In this document: piece by piece, positions 32,243-41,272 of the stretch
Layout of the letters: every line of letters starts with the position of its first letter
Numbering within the stretch: the stretch's first letter is position 1
NCBI RefSeq assembly: GCF_001938945.1
Contig: NZ_MKIO01000031.1
Location: 1 to 64,000 of the forward strand
Origin: Xaviernesmea rhizosphaerae
GTDB lineage: Bacteria > Pseudomonadota > Alphaproteobacteria > Rhizobiales > Rhizobiaceae
Direction: 5' to 3'
Length of the DNA: 64,000 nt
The notes under the pieces: generated by a model
Told to the model about the DNA's origin: nothing
Databases searched by the model: none
What the model saw: the letters and a program-made list of their open reading frames with translations, nothing else
Translations under genes and position numbers: made by a program

Positions 32243-33012
32243 TGGCGATGGGTGCTCTGCTCCAATCCCACACCGCGCCCCGCAAGCTGATCGCCGGAAA
32301 CTGGAAGATGAACGGCGTGGGCGCCGCGCTGGCCGAGATCGAGGCCATGGCGGCGGCGGCGGAGCGCCTTTCCTGCGATCTCGTGCTCTGCCCCGCCTTC
32401 ACGCTGATCGAGCGGGCGGCGGGCCTGGTGCGCGACACGCCCGTGAGGATCGGCGCGCAGGATTGCCACGCACAGCCTGCTGGCGCCTTTACCGGCGATA
32501 TCTCGGCCGACATGCTGGCCGATGCCGGCGCGTCGCATGTCATCATCGGCCATTCGGAGCGGCGGATGGCTTATGCCGAGGCCAATGAGCAGGTGGCCGC
32601 CAAGGCGCTCGCCGCCTACCGCGCCGGGCTGACGGCCATCATCTGCGTCGGCGAGACCGAGGCCGAGCGCGATGCCGGCCGGGCGCTCGACATCGTCGTA
32701 GCCCAGCTTTCCGCCTCGCTGCCGGACGGCGCGACGGCCGCCAACACCGCCATCGCCTATGAGCCCGTCTGGGCCATCGGCACCGGCCGCGTGCCGGCGG
32801 AAGCGCAGATCGCCGATATGCATGCCGCCATGCGCCAGCATCTCTCGGCCCGTTTCGGCATGGAAGGCGTGCAGATGCGCCTGCTCTACGGCGGCTCGGT
32901 CAAGGCGGCCAATGCCGCCGACATCTTCGCCGTGCCGCACGTGGATGGCGCGCTCGTCGGCGGCGCCTCGCTGAAGGCCGCAGATTTTCTCGGGATTGCC
33001 GCAGCTGCCTGA
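32242..33012 (+). CDS. tpiA: triosephosphate isomerase (second-type, in catabolic operon)
   Basis: A TIM-barrel isomerase of 256 aa (EC 5.3.1.1 family). All catalytic parts are present: [12 protein letters not shown] with the Lys, [15 protein letters not shown] with the His, [13 protein letters not shown] with the Glu and [11 protein letters not shown] at the phosphate site. It starts at an ATG overlapping the SDR stop (TGATG); a GTG one codon earlier is possible. A copy inside a sugar operon is normally additional to the housekeeping gene. It may turn DHAP into glyceraldehyde 3-phosphate for the transketolase, or act on a tetrulose phosphate as EryH/LerI-type isomerases do. Confidence 0.9.
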   Translation: MAMGALLQSHTAPRKLIAGNWKMNGVGAALAEIEAMAAAAERLSCDLVLCPAFTLIERAAGLVRDTPVRIGAQDCHAQPAGAFTGDISADMLADAGASHVIIGHSERRMAYAEANEQVAAKALAAYRAGLTAIICVGETEAERDAGRALDIVVAQLSASLPDGATAANTAIAYEPVWAIGTGRVPAEAQIADMHAAMRQHLSARFGMEGVQMRLLYGGSVKAANAADIFAVPHVDGALVGGASLKAADFLGIAAAA

Positions 33013-33040
33013 GCATGCGCGGCGTAAGAAGGAGCACGAC

Positions 33041-33823
33041 ATGGCCCGTTTTGACGGCAAGACCGTGGTGATCACAGGCGCAAGCCGCGGCATCGGCGCG
33101 GCGATCGCCAAACGCTTTGCCCGCGAGGGCGCGCAGCTGGTGGTCTCGGCCAATGAAGAGGCCGTGCATCAGGTGGCGCGCGATATCGAATCTTCAGGTG
33201 GCAAGGCGATCTCGGTCCTGTGCGACGTGACCGACAAGGCCAGCGTGATCGCGCTCTATGACCGGGCTGAGGAGGCCTTCGGCCGCGTCGATGTGTCGAT
33301 CCAGAATGCCGGCGTCATCACCATCGCCCGGATCGAGGAGATGACGGAGGCGGAGTGGGACAAGGTGCTTGCTGTCAACACCAAGGGCGTCTTCCTCTGC
33401 GCACAGGAAGCCATCGCGCGCATGCGCCGGCACGGCCAAGGCGGCCGGATCATCAACACCGCCTCCGGCCAGGCTCGCGACGGCTTCATCTACACGCCGC
33501 ACTATGCCGCCTCGAAGATGGGCGTCGTCGGCATCACCCAGAGCCTCGCCAAGGAGGTGGCGCGCGACGCCATCACCGTCAACGCCTTCTGCCCCGGCAT
33601 CATCGAGACCGATATGTGGGCCTATAATGACGAAGCCTGGGGCAAGCTGCTGGGCAATTATGCGCCGGGCGCGCTGATGAAGGAGTGGGTGGAAAACATC
33701 CCGATGAAGCGCGCCGGCTCCGGCGAGGATGTGGCCGGCCTCGTCACCTTCCTGGCCAGCGAGGATGCCGCCTATATTACGGGCCAGACGATCAATGTCG
33801 ATGGCGGCCTGATCATGTCCTGA
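33041..33823 (+). CDS. SDR oxidoreductase
   Basis: A second short-chain dehydrogenase in the operon, 260 aa. The motifs are VVITGASRGIGAAIAKRFAR, NAG in SIQNAGVITIARIEEM, Ser in IINTASGQARDGFIY, YxxxK in HYAASKMGVVGITQSLAKE and the C-terminal INVDGGLIMS. The substrate loop (DMWAYNDEAWGKLLGNYAPG) resembles diol or sugar-alcohol dehydrogenases of this family. AAGGAGCACGAC precedes the ATG. It is the last gene of the ABC operon and its stop lies 2 nt from the stop of the convergent amidohydrolase gene. Confidence 0.83.
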   Translation: MARFDGKTVVITGASRGIGAAIAKRFAREGAQLVVSANEEAVHQVARDIESSGGKAISVLCDVTDKASVIALYDRAEEAFGRVDVSIQNAGVITIARIEEMTEAEWDKVLAVNTKGVFLCAQEAIARMRRHGQGGRIINTASGQARDGFIYTPHYAASKMGVVGITQSLAKEVARDAITVNAFCPGIIETDMWAYNDEAWGKLLGNYAPGALMKEWVENIPMKRAGSGEDVAGLVTFLASEDAAYITGQTINVDGGLIMS

Positions 33824-33825
33824 CC

Positions 33826-35115
33826 CTAAACGTTGAGCATCCATGGGTGTGCGGGGTCCAGTCCGATGTTCTTACCAGCCACCATCGGCGTGCCGGAAAA
33901 GATCTGCGGCTGGCCATTCCAGAAGCTGCGCCGGCCCCGCTTCCAGCCGCCAATGACGCGCGGGATCTCCCGCACCGCGTCTGCCGGGCTGGCGCAGTCG
34001 ATCAAGATGATGGTCGCATCCTCCCCCTGCTTCAGCCCGTAGGACCGCCCCATCAGCTGTGCCGGCGCGCTTGTGACCATCGCGAAGACCTGCGCAAGCT
34101 CCGCCTCGCGCGCGAGCTGGGCGATGTTGGCGTAGAGATTGGCCATGCGCAGGAGCGACGCATCGCCATAGGGCGTGAAGGGATTGAGAATGTTGTTGCT
34201 GGCAATCGTGGTCAGCACGCCGCATTCGGCCAGCACATGGGCCGGGGCCACGCCGCGCGGCACCAGCATCTCGGCGCCGCGCCCATTCAAAAAGAGGTCG
34301 GTGGCGGGCAGGACCGTGAGCGCGATGCCGGCCTCGGCAAGACGGGCGCCGATCGCGCGCACCTGCTCGGACGGCATTGCCGAGAGATTGGTGACATGGC
34401 CGATGGAGACGCGCCCGCCCCAGCCGTGCTGCATGGTCGCGTCGATGACGGCAGGAAGGTCGGTGTGGCCGGGGTCGAGGCTGAAATCCAGATGGAAATC
34501 CACGGCCACGTCGTGCCGGCGGGCCAGCGTGAAAATCCGCTCGATATGGGTTTCGGCGTCGGGATCGGTATAGGGACAGCCGCCAACGAGATCGGCGCCG
34601 GCAGACAGCGCCTCGTCCAGCATGGCATAGGTCGCCGGCTCCTGTGTCAGCCCCTCCTGGGCGAAGGCGCAGATTTCCAGATCCAGGGCAAAGGCATAGT
34701 GCGCCTTGATCTTCAGGATGGCTTCGAGCGCGCGAAAGCCTACCCGCGGGTCAACTTCCACGAAACTGCGCATCCGCGTCGTGCCGTGAAGAATCGCCTT
34801 CTCCACCACGCGGGCGGCGCGGGCATAGACATCCTCCACCGTAAAACCAGCCTTGGCCCGTGCCGTTTCGCGCACGGCCTCGGCCAGCGTGCCCTCGCAA
34901 AGCGTGCAGCGGCCGAGAATGCCGGCCTTGTCCAGATGGATATGGCTCTCCACGAAGCCGGGAAAGGCGAAGGCGCCGCCAGCCTCCACGGTTTCGGCCG
35001 CCTCGCAGCGGAGCGCTGGCCCGATTGCGGCGATGCGCCCATCCGCAACCGCGATATCGACAGGTGCGGCGCCCGCTGCTGTCACCGCCTGTCGAATCAA
35101 GAGATCCGCCCTCAT
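33826..35115 (-). CDS. CodA-like amidohydrolase, variant metal site
   Basis: A 429-aa metal-dependent hydrolase of the cytosine deaminase / N-isopropylammelide hydrolase branch. The HxH motif is in FPGFVESHIHLDKAGIL, a middle acidic/His region in VAVDFHLDFSLDPGHTDLP, and another His in RVSIGHVTNLSAMPS. Where relatives have the metal-ligand Asp (SDNI or TDNV), this one reads IASNNILNPFTPYGDASLL, so Asp is replaced by Asn. It is the last gene of the ten-gene amide operon, with an ATGA overlap on the gamma-glutamyltransferase-like gene. A deaminase or amidase acting on a cyclic or carbamoylated nitrogen compound is likely; the changed residue may mean altered chemistry. Confidence 0.8.
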   Translation of the reverse strand: MRADLLIRQAVTAAGAAPVDIAVADGRIAAIGPALRCEAAETVEAGGAFAFPGFVESHIHLDKAGILGRCTLCEGTLAEAVRETARAKAGFTVEDVYARAARVVEKAILHGTTRMRSFVEVDPRVGFRALEAILKIKAHYAFALDLEICAFAQEGLTQEPATYAMLDEALSAGADLVGGCPYTDPDAETHIERIFTLARRHDVAVDFHLDFSLDPGHTDLPAVIDATMQHGWGGRVSIGHVTNLSAMPSEQVRAIGARLAEAGIALTVLPATDLFLNGRGAEMLVPRGVAPAHVLAECGVLTTIASNNILNPFTPYGDASLLRMANLYANIAQLAREAELAQVFAMVTSAPAQLMGRSYGLKQGEDATIILIDCASPADAVREIPRVIGGWKRGRRSFWNGQPQIFSGTPMVAGKNIGLDPAHPWMLNV

Positions 35116-36719
35116 GCCGATCCTCCCTGAACGGTGATCGCGCCGCCATCGCTGCGCGGATCGTGGGCGCCGCTGAGCGCGCCATCCGCGCCGATGCGGA
35201 TGATGCCGGCCTGGCCGCCGAGCGGGCTGAGCGCGCCGATGGCCGAAACCGTGTGGCCCAGGGCAGAGAGCGCGGAGAAGGTCTCCGGGCCGGCATTTTC
35301 CTCAAGCTTCAGCGAGTCACGGCTGTCAGAGAAGGTCTTGCCCAGGAGGAAGCGCGGCATGGACAGCGCGTCTTGCGGATCGAGCCCATGGTCGATCAGC
35401 AGGCTCAGAAGCAGGGCCAGCGTCTGTGGCTGCCCGTCCGCCCCTTGCGTGCCATAGACGAGATGCGGCCGGCCGTCCTTGAGGCCGAGGCCGGGATTGA
35501 GCGTGTAGAACGGCCGCTTGCCCGGCGCCAGCCGGTTGGGGCTGTCGGGGTCGAGGCTGAAGGCGGCACCCCGGTTCTGCCAGAGAATGCCGGTGTCGCC
35601 GACCACCACGCCGCTTCCCCAGTCGAAATAGATGCTCTGCAACACCCCGGCGCAGCGCCCCTTGCCATCCACCGCGCCGAGAAAGGCGGTATCGCCCGGC
35701 CGATGGAGATGCGGCCAGGCCATGGCCCGGACGGGATCGATGCGGGCGGCCTTGGCTGCGAGACGCGCGGGGTCGAGCAGACCCGCCATCGCGGCGCGGC
35801 CCGCCTCCTCGGCGAAATCAGGATCGGCGATGAGCTGACGGTCAAGAAAGGCCTGTTTCACCGCCTCGACCAGATGATGATAATGGGCGGCGCGACCGGG
35901 CGCCATGGCTGCGACATCGAAAGCCGCGAGCGCGCCGAGAATGCCGAGCGTGGTGATCCCTTGTGTCGGCGGCGGTGGGGCGAAGAGCCTCAGGTCGCGA
36001 TAGTCGAGGTGGACCGGCTCGGCAAAGCGCGCCTCGGTTGCCGCGAGATCGGCGGCCGTCAGCGGCGAGCCGGCCTCGGCAAGCCCCCGGGCAATGCGCC
36101 GGGCCAGCGCGCCCTCGTAGAAGCTGCGGGCACCATCGCGGGCGATGCTCTCCAGGGTGCGCGCGAGATCGGGCTGGCGCTGATGGCCGTCGCCCGTGAA
36201 GATGCGCTGGAAGCCCGGCCAGCCCGCACTTTCGCCCGCGCGGAAATCGAACCAGAAGCGCTGCGACCGGCTGACGGGAAAGCCGTCTCTCGCCAGTCGG
36301 ATCGCAGGCTCGATCAGATCGCCAAGCCCTTCCCGGCCGCCCCATTGTGCACTCGAGATGGCCATCAGCCTGTCCCAGCTATCGACGAGACAGGCCGTCG
36401 TCAGCGTTGAGCCAGGACCCCGCATGGGAATGGCCTCCATGCGCGCCGGATCGCTGACGGCGGCGGCCTGGCCGATGCCGAGCAGGCAGGAGACCTCGCC
36501 CTTCGCGTCGGCGAGCATCCACACGGCATCGCCACCGAGACCGCAGAAATGCGGATAGAGCACGGACAGTGCTGCGCCGGCGGCGATCACCGCCTCGATC
36601 GCATTGCCGCCACGCCGCAGGACAGCCGCGCCCGCTTCGCTCGCGTCGTGATGCGGCGTGACGATCATCGCGCCGGCCTGGCGGCCTTGCCCCGCCGGGC
36701 TCTCGCCCCTGGCAACCAT
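35112..36719 (-). CDS. cytoplasmic gamma-glutamyltransferase-like Ntn hydrolase
   Basis: A 535-aa protein of the gamma-glutamyltranspeptidase superfamily. It cleaves itself at a Thr that becomes the nucleophile, here in HRPGDTAFLGAVDGKG. Other family stretches are HDASEAGAAVLRRGGNAIEA, SVLYPHFCGLGGDAVWML, the APPPPTQGITTLGILGAL region and GDTGILWQNRGAAFS. There is no signal peptide, unlike the periplasmic enzyme, so it resembles the YwrD-type cytoplasmic acylases. Both ends overlap neighbours (TGATG and ATGA). It may remove an acyl or gamma-glutamyl group from a compound handled by the operon. Confidence 0.85.
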   Translation of the reverse strand: MVARGESPAGQGRQAGAMIVTPHHDASEAGAAVLRRGGNAIEAVIAAGAALSVLYPHFCGLGGDAVWMLADAKGEVSCLLGIGQAAAVSDPARMEAIPMRGPGSTLTTACLVDSWDRLMAISSAQWGGREGLGDLIEPAIRLARDGFPVSRSQRFWFDFRAGESAGWPGFQRIFTGDGHQRQPDLARTLESIARDGARSFYEGALARRIARGLAEAGSPLTAADLAATEARFAEPVHLDYRDLRLFAPPPPTQGITTLGILGALAAFDVAAMAPGRAAHYHHLVEAVKQAFLDRQLIADPDFAEEAGRAAMAGLLDPARLAAKAARIDPVRAMAWPHLHRPGDTAFLGAVDGKGRCAGVLQSIYFDWGSGVVVGDTGILWQNRGAAFSLDPDSPNRLAPGKRPFYTLNPGLGLKDGRPHLVYGTQGADGQPQTLALLLSLLIDHGLDPQDALSMPRFLLGKTFSDSRDSLKLEENAGPETFSALSALGHTVSAIGALSPLGGQAGIIRIGADGALSGAHDPRSDGGAITVQGGSA

Positions 36720-37909
36720 CAGGGCAGCACCTTGCCGTTCTCGGCCACCAGACGCCCGCCTTTGAACACGCGCCGGTTCGGCGGCACGGCAACGACCGCC
36801 TGCGGCACGTGCTCGGCCTCGAGCGTGACGAAATCCGCCCGCGCGCCGACCGCGAGCCCATAGCCCTCCAGTCGCAGGGCCTTGGCACCGGCCGATGTCA
36901 CCACGTCGAAGGCGGCGGCCAGTTCGTCGTCCCGGTAGAAACCGGAGCGATAGCCGATGATCTCGGCCCGGCGCAGCATGTCGCCATCGCCATAGGGCCA
37001 CCAGGAATCGCGGATATTGTCGCTGCCGCTGAAGACGGTGACGCCAGCGTGGCGCAGCAGGGCCACAGGCGGGAAATTGTGCGCGCCCGGCGCATTGGTC
37101 ATGATCGCCACGCCGCTCAGCGCGATCAGGTCGGCGATCTTGCGCGCCGCATCGGGCGGAAGATCGCCGAGGCCATAGGCATGGCTGACGGCGACATGGC
37201 CCTGCATGCCGACCGCCACCGTGCGCGCGCAGATCTCCTCTATGGTGAAGGCGCCAAGCGTGCCGGCATCGTGCAGGTGGATGTCGATGTCCACGCCATG
37301 CTTTTCGGCCGTGCCGAAGACGACATTCAGATGGGCGGTCACATCGCGGTCGAAGCTGCCCGGATCGAGGCCGCCGACGAGATCGGCGCCCAGCCCGATG
37401 GCGGCGTCCAGAAGCTCGGGCGTGCCCGGGCTCTTCAGGATGCCGCTCTGCGGGAATGCCACGAGCTGGATATCAATTCGGTCGCGATAGGCTTCGCGCA
37501 CGGCGAGGATGGTTTCGAGCGAGGCGAGCCCCACAGAGCCATCGACCATCACATGGCTGCGCATGCTGGTCGAGCCCTTGGCGATGCAGAGATCGAGCTG
37601 GTTGGCCGCGCGCTCCGCCATGGGGGCGGCCTTCGCCATGTTCTCGGCCTGCAAGGTGACGCGTTCGTGCACGTCGAAGCCGTTGGTGCAGGGCCGGTGC
37701 GGGACCCAGGCATCGCCATAGAAACTGGTGTCGAGATGAATATGTCCCTCGACAAAGCCGGGGATGACCAGCGCGCCGCCGAGATCGACGCCGCCCGCCG
37801 CCGGCGACGCGCCGGCAGTCTCGATGGCGGCGATCCGCCCCTCGCGCACCGTGATGTCGACCAGCCGGCCATCGGCCAGCCGCGCCTGTGTGAACACCGT
37901 CTCGGTCAT
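36719..37909 (-). CDS. CodA-like amidohydrolase / deaminase
   Basis: A 396-aa amidohydrolase of the cytosine deaminase group. The metal ligands are apparent: HxH in IPGFVEGHIHLDTSFYGDA, VDIDIHLHDAGTLGAF, the His in HVAVSHAYGLGDLPP, and the Asp in TVFSGSDNIRDSWWPYGDGD. It is complete, unlike its paralogue at 33826 whose SDN is SNN. The lead ATG is at 37909. It overlaps the GGT-like gene by TGATG and lies 93 nt after atzF. Cytosine, creatinine, ammelide-type or other cyclic ureides are possible substrates; the allophanate hydrolase nearby favours a carbamoyl-releasing route. Confidence 0.83.
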   Translation of the reverse strand: MTETVFTQARLADGRLVDITVREGRIAAIETAGASPAAGGVDLGGALVIPGFVEGHIHLDTSFYGDAWVPHRPCTNGFDVHERVTLQAENMAKAAPMAERAANQLDLCIAKGSTSMRSHVMVDGSVGLASLETILAVREAYRDRIDIQLVAFPQSGILKSPGTPELLDAAIGLGADLVGGLDPGSFDRDVTAHLNVVFGTAEKHGVDIDIHLHDAGTLGAFTIEEICARTVAVGMQGHVAVSHAYGLGDLPPDAARKIADLIALSGVAIMTNAPGAHNFPPVALLRHAGVTVFSGSDNIRDSWWPYGDGDMLRRAEIIGYRSGFYRDDELAAAFDVVTSAGAKALRLEGYGLAVGARADFVTLEAEHVPQAVVAVPPNRRVFKGGRLVAENGKVLP

Positions 37910-38002
37910 CCTATCAGCCTCTTCGCCTAAACACGTCCTCTGCTTAGCAAAAAGCGGGCCATGCGTCCTGCCGTGCCGCCTTCGCCGCGGGCGCTTCTTT
38001 CC

Positions 38003-39832
38003 TTATGCGCCTGCTGCCCGATAGGCACGCCAACCGCCGAAATGGCTGATATCGGCCTGCCCCGCCACGGCCATGCCTTCGCAGAGAAAGCCCGTGACCT
38101 CGGAGCCGTCGTCCAGCGCCAGCTTGCCGACGCCGAGCGGTGCGGGGATGCGGCCGATGAAATCGCCGAAGCCTTCGACCGGCAGCGCCCAGACCTCCAC
38201 CGCAATGGCCGCGCCGTCGTCGGCCACGCGGATCAGGCCCGGCTTGGGCGGCACCGTGCCACCGAGCGCGAAGAGCCGATAGGCGGGCAGGGTGCTCGCC
38301 GCACGCAAGAATATGCCGCCCCGCTCGATCAACTCGTGATTGAGCGGCATGCCCGAAAGATGGGCGCCGACCACGGCGATCTCCCTGTAGCCCTCCGGCA
38401 GCGCCGAGGGCTCGGCGGGCGGATAGGGATTGTCCGACTTGCCGAGCGTCAGCCCGGTTTCCCGGTGAAAGGCGGCGGCGATACCGGCCGCGCGCGCCTC
38501 TTCGAAGCCGGGCGCCAGGAAGGTAACCCCGAGCGGCAGGCCGTCGGCGCGGAAGCCATTCGGCACGGCAATGCCGCACAGGCCCATCAGATTGACGAAA
38601 TTGGTGTAGATGCCGAGCCGGCTGTTCAGCTCGATCGGGTTTTCGGCGATCTCCGCCTTGGTGTAGATTGTCGGCGTGGTCGGCACCATCAGCACGGCAA
38701 TGTCCTCCCAGACCGGTCGCGTGTCGCGCTTCAGCTCGGCGATACGGTGAATGGCGGCGAACGTATCGAGCGCGGTGAAATTGCCGGAGCGCGACAGGAT
38801 CTGGCGGGTGACGGGGTGGATCGCCTCGCCATATTTTGCCAGCACGCTGTCGAGGCTTAGCGCCCGTTCGGAGATCCACGGCCCCTCGTAGAGAATGCGC
38901 TGGGTCTCGTCGAAAGGCGTAAAGTCGATCTCGACCTTCTCCCCGCCCATGGCCGTCATCCGCGCGATCGCCTCATTGAACAGGCGCTCGGCCTCGGTGT
39001 CTCCGAAGAAGCGCAGGGCTTCCCCCTTGGGCACGCCGAAGCGGAAGCGCGGCGGCGGCGCGGAGGGCGTTAGCGTCACACCGTCGGCTTCCGGCCTGGA
39101 GAAGGGATAGGTCGGGTCGTAACCGGCCATCAGGTCGAGCACGGCCATGCCGTCCTCCACGGTCAGCGCAAAGACGGAGAGCGTCTCGATCGTCTTGACG
39201 CAACCGCCTCCCGAGACGCAAGCATTGCTGACGAGGCCCGGCGTCGGCTTGATGCCGACGATGTTGTTGAAGCCCGCCGGCACGCGGCCGGAGCCGGCGG
39301 CATCGTTGGCAATGGAAAAGCTGCTCAGCCCCGCTGCCACCGACACGCCGGAGCCGGAGCTGGACCCGCCGGAGATGAAGCGTTCGTCGAAGACCGAGGA
39401 GCAGGCGCCATAGGGCGTGCGCATGCCGACAAGGCCGATGCCGAACTGGTCCATATTGGTCTTGCCGATCAGCAGCGCGCCGGCCTCGAAGATCCGGTCC
39501 AGCGCCTGGCCGCTGGAGGTGGCGACATAGGCGCCTTCCTTCAGCGCATTGGTGGTCGGCAGGCCGACAATATCGTTGCAGTCCTTGACGGAAAAGGGAA
39601 TGCCCCAGAGCGGGCGGCCATCATAGCCTTCGGTCTCCAGCTTGCGCGCGGCCTCAAGTGCCGTTTCGCGCGCAACGAGGTGGATCCAGACGTGGTCGTC
39701 GCCACGGGCAGCGATGCGGTCATAGATGGCGTTCACCACGCGGCTCGGCGTGAGCGAGCCGTCCTCGTAGCCGCGGCGAAGCGTGGTGAGGTCGAGGCTG
39801 CCAGTGGCATCGGACCAGGCGGTGGCGGACAT
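38003..39832 (-). CDS. atzF: allophanate hydrolase
   Basis: Allophanate hydrolase (EC 3.5.1.54) splits allophanate, the product of biuret or urea carboxylation, into ammonia and carbon dioxide. The 609-aa length equals AtzF. The amidase domain holds the Ser-cisSer-Lys triad: Lys in GIPFSVKDCNDIVGLPTT, Ser in FISGGSSSGSGVSVAAG, Ser in SIANDAAGSGRVPAGFN. The C-terminal allophanate domain (about residues 460-609) includes VVGAHLSGMPLNHEL, YRLFALGGTVPPKPGL and the final GQADISHFGGWRAYRAAG. CAGGAGTCTCCC precedes the ATG at 39832. No urea carboxylase gene is near, so the allophanate should come from biuret or a related compound, consistent with the BiuH-like gene upstream. Confidence 0.92.
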   Translation of the reverse strand: MSATAWSDATGSLDLTTLRRGYEDGSLTPSRVVNAIYDRIAARGDDHVWIHLVARETALEAARKLETEGYDGRPLWGIPFSVKDCNDIVGLPTTNALKEGAYVATSSGQALDRIFEAGALLIGKTNMDQFGIGLVGMRTPYGACSSVFDERFISGGSSSGSGVSVAAGLSSFSIANDAAGSGRVPAGFNNIVGIKPTPGLVSNACVSGGGCVKTIETLSVFALTVEDGMAVLDLMAGYDPTYPFSRPEADGVTLTPSAPPPRFRFGVPKGEALRFFGDTEAERLFNEAIARMTAMGGEKVEIDFTPFDETQRILYEGPWISERALSLDSVLAKYGEAIHPVTRQILSRSGNFTALDTFAAIHRIAELKRDTRPVWEDIAVLMVPTTPTIYTKAEIAENPIELNSRLGIYTNFVNLMGLCGIAVPNGFRADGLPLGVTFLAPGFEEARAAGIAAAFHRETGLTLGKSDNPYPPAEPSALPEGYREIAVVGAHLSGMPLNHELIERGGIFLRAASTLPAYRLFALGGTVPPKPGLIRVADDGAAIAVEVWALPVEGFGDFIGRIPAPLGVGKLALDDGSEVTGFLCEGMAVAGQADISHFGGWRAYRAAGA

Positions 39833-39936
39833 GGGAGACTCCTGAGGCCTGCCTCCAGGGATCCCGCGAGGGGGCCGGGGCGACAGGGTGCGAGACGAAC
39901 ATAAAAGCGCGCGGATCGGCGGGATCGCGGCGCGTT

Positions 39937-40572
39937 TCAGGCGAAGTGGAGCGCCGAGAGAACCTCGGCCGCGCTGGCAACCGTGCCGAACAGGCCGTTG
40001 CCGAAGGTGGTGATGCGCAATTGCGCGGCGTGACGCGCCGGCGACGTGCCCTTGCAGGCATCGGCGATGGCAAGGCATTCAAAGCCCATGTCGTTGGCGG
40101 CGCGCTGCGTGGCGTGGACAAGGCCTTCGGTCGGCAGGCCGGTGACCAGCAGATTGCGGATGCCCCGTGCGCGCAGACGCTCTTCGAGATCGTTGCCGAA
40201 GAACGCATTGTCGCCCGCTATGTCGATCAGGATCGCGGCGGGCGGCAAGGCGAGCCTGGCATCGAGCGCCCAGCCGGCGCTGCCCTGCGCGGGGATCGGG
40301 TCGCCCAGATCGCGCCGCCGCCGGGCGATCGGGCTCTCCTGGTCTGTGTGGCCGCGCCGGACGGCGACGATGGTCATGCCTAGGCCTGCGGCAGCCTCCA
40401 CCAGGCGGCAAGCCACGGCAAGTTCCGCCTCGGCCGAAAGTGCCTGCACCGGCCCTGTCTGAAACCCGAGGATAAGCAGCGCGGTATCGGCGGCGGACCA
40501 GCGGCCGTCGAAGGGCCAGGCATAGGGTTGGGCCGCCAGCGCCGGCAGACGATAGGGGACGTGATCAGGCAT
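39937..40572 (-). CDS. isochorismatase-fold protein lacking the catalytic triad
   Basis: A 211-aa protein with the cysteine-hydrolase (isochorismatase) fold but no catalytic residues. Aligned with the paralogue next door, the Asp of IIDMQ becomes Gly (LLILGFQTG). The Lys of PGKSSF becomes Asp (AGDNAFFGNDLEERL). The catalytic Cys of SDCCVQST becomes Leu (PTEGLVHATQRAA). The structural core is otherwise intact (GIRNLLVTGLPTEGL, GFECLAIADACKG), so it looks kept rather than decayed. It overlaps the active paralogue by 8 nt. A non-catalytic partner subunit or a binding protein is the likeliest role. Confidence 0.82.
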   Translation of the reverse strand: MPDHVPYRLPALAAQPYAWPFDGRWSAADTALLILGFQTGPVQALSAEAELAVACRLVEAAAGLGMTIVAVRRGHTDQESPIARRRRDLGDPIPAQGSAGWALDARLALPPAAILIDIAGDNAFFGNDLEERLRARGIRNLLVTGLPTEGLVHATQRAANDMGFECLAIADACKGTSPARHAAQLRITTFGNGLFGTVASAAEVLSALHFA

Positions 40573-41272
40573 CGGCGGCCTCCAGCATCGCATGAAAACG
40601 CGGCAGATCGGCAACGCCACCCCAGCGCCCGCCATAGGCCTTGAGGATCTCCAGCGTCGCCTCATGGTTCGGGCTCTCGACGGCGGCGGTGCAATCCTCC
40701 AGCAACACGCATTCGAGCCCGTGCTCATAGCCGTCTCTGAGCGTCGACTGCACGCAGCAATCGGAGGTGACGCCGGTGATGACGAGCCGGTCGATGCCGC
40801 GCCGTGCGAGCTCGGCCGCCAGTTGCGTGCGGTGGAAGGAGGACTTTCCCGGCTTGTCGATCACGAGTTCATTGTCCTCGGGCGCAAGCTCCGGGATGAT
40901 CTGCCAGCCGGGCTCACCCTGCACCAGAATGCGCCCGCCATCCCGGCCGGCATCGCCGATGCCGAGACCGTGGACACGCGTGCGCCATTGCTTGTTTGGG
41001 TGCAGATCGGAGAGATCCGGCCTGTGGCCTTCCCGTGTGTGGATCACAAGAAGGCCGGCGGCACGGGCGGCCGATAGCGCCTCGCGGATCGGCGCAATGA
41101 CCGAGCGTGTATTGGAGACGTCCTCGCCCAGCTGATCGACCCAGCCGCCGGGGGCGCAAAAATCCACCTGCATGTCGATGATGACGAGCGCCATGCGCGT
41201 CCTGCTGATCGGGCCGCCGAGCGGCCAGAAGGCTTCTGCTTTTGCGCGTGTGTCCATGGCCAGCTCCGTCAT
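40565..41272 (-). CDS. biuret-hydrolase-like cysteine hydrolase
   Basis: A 235-aa isochorismatase-superfamily amidase. The catalytic triad is complete: Asp in MALVIIDMQVDFCAPGGWVD, Lys in VIDKPGKSSFHRTQL, Cys in ITGVTSDCCVQSTLRDG. Stretches IHTREGHRPDLSDLHPNKQW and GIGDAGRDGGRILVQGEPGW follow the biuret amidohydrolase (BiuH, EC 3.5.1.84) and RutB pattern closely. BiuH makes allophanate, the substrate of atzF two genes downstream. The start overlaps the ABC ATPase stop by ATGA. Ureidoacrylate hydrolase or another carbamoyl amidase is the alternative. Confidence 0.85.
   Translation of the reverse strand: MTELAMDTRAKAEAFWPLGGPISRTRMALVIIDMQVDFCAPGGWVDQLGEDVSNTRSVIAPIREALSAARAAGLLVIHTREGHRPDLSDLHPNKQWRTRVHGLGIGDAGRDGGRILVQGEPGWQIIPELAPEDNELVIDKPGKSSFHRTQLAAELARRGIDRLVITGVTSDCCVQSTLRDGYEHGLECVLLEDCTAAVESPNHEATLEILKAYGGRWGGVADLPRFHAMLEAADA

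Noticed and set aside
22642..33823. Erythritol (ery) locus
   Set aside because: SorC regulator, FGGY kinase, a TIM and a ribose-type transporter recall eryABCD, but no eryB-like FAD dehydrogenase, eryC isomerase or rpiB is present, and a split transketolase is.
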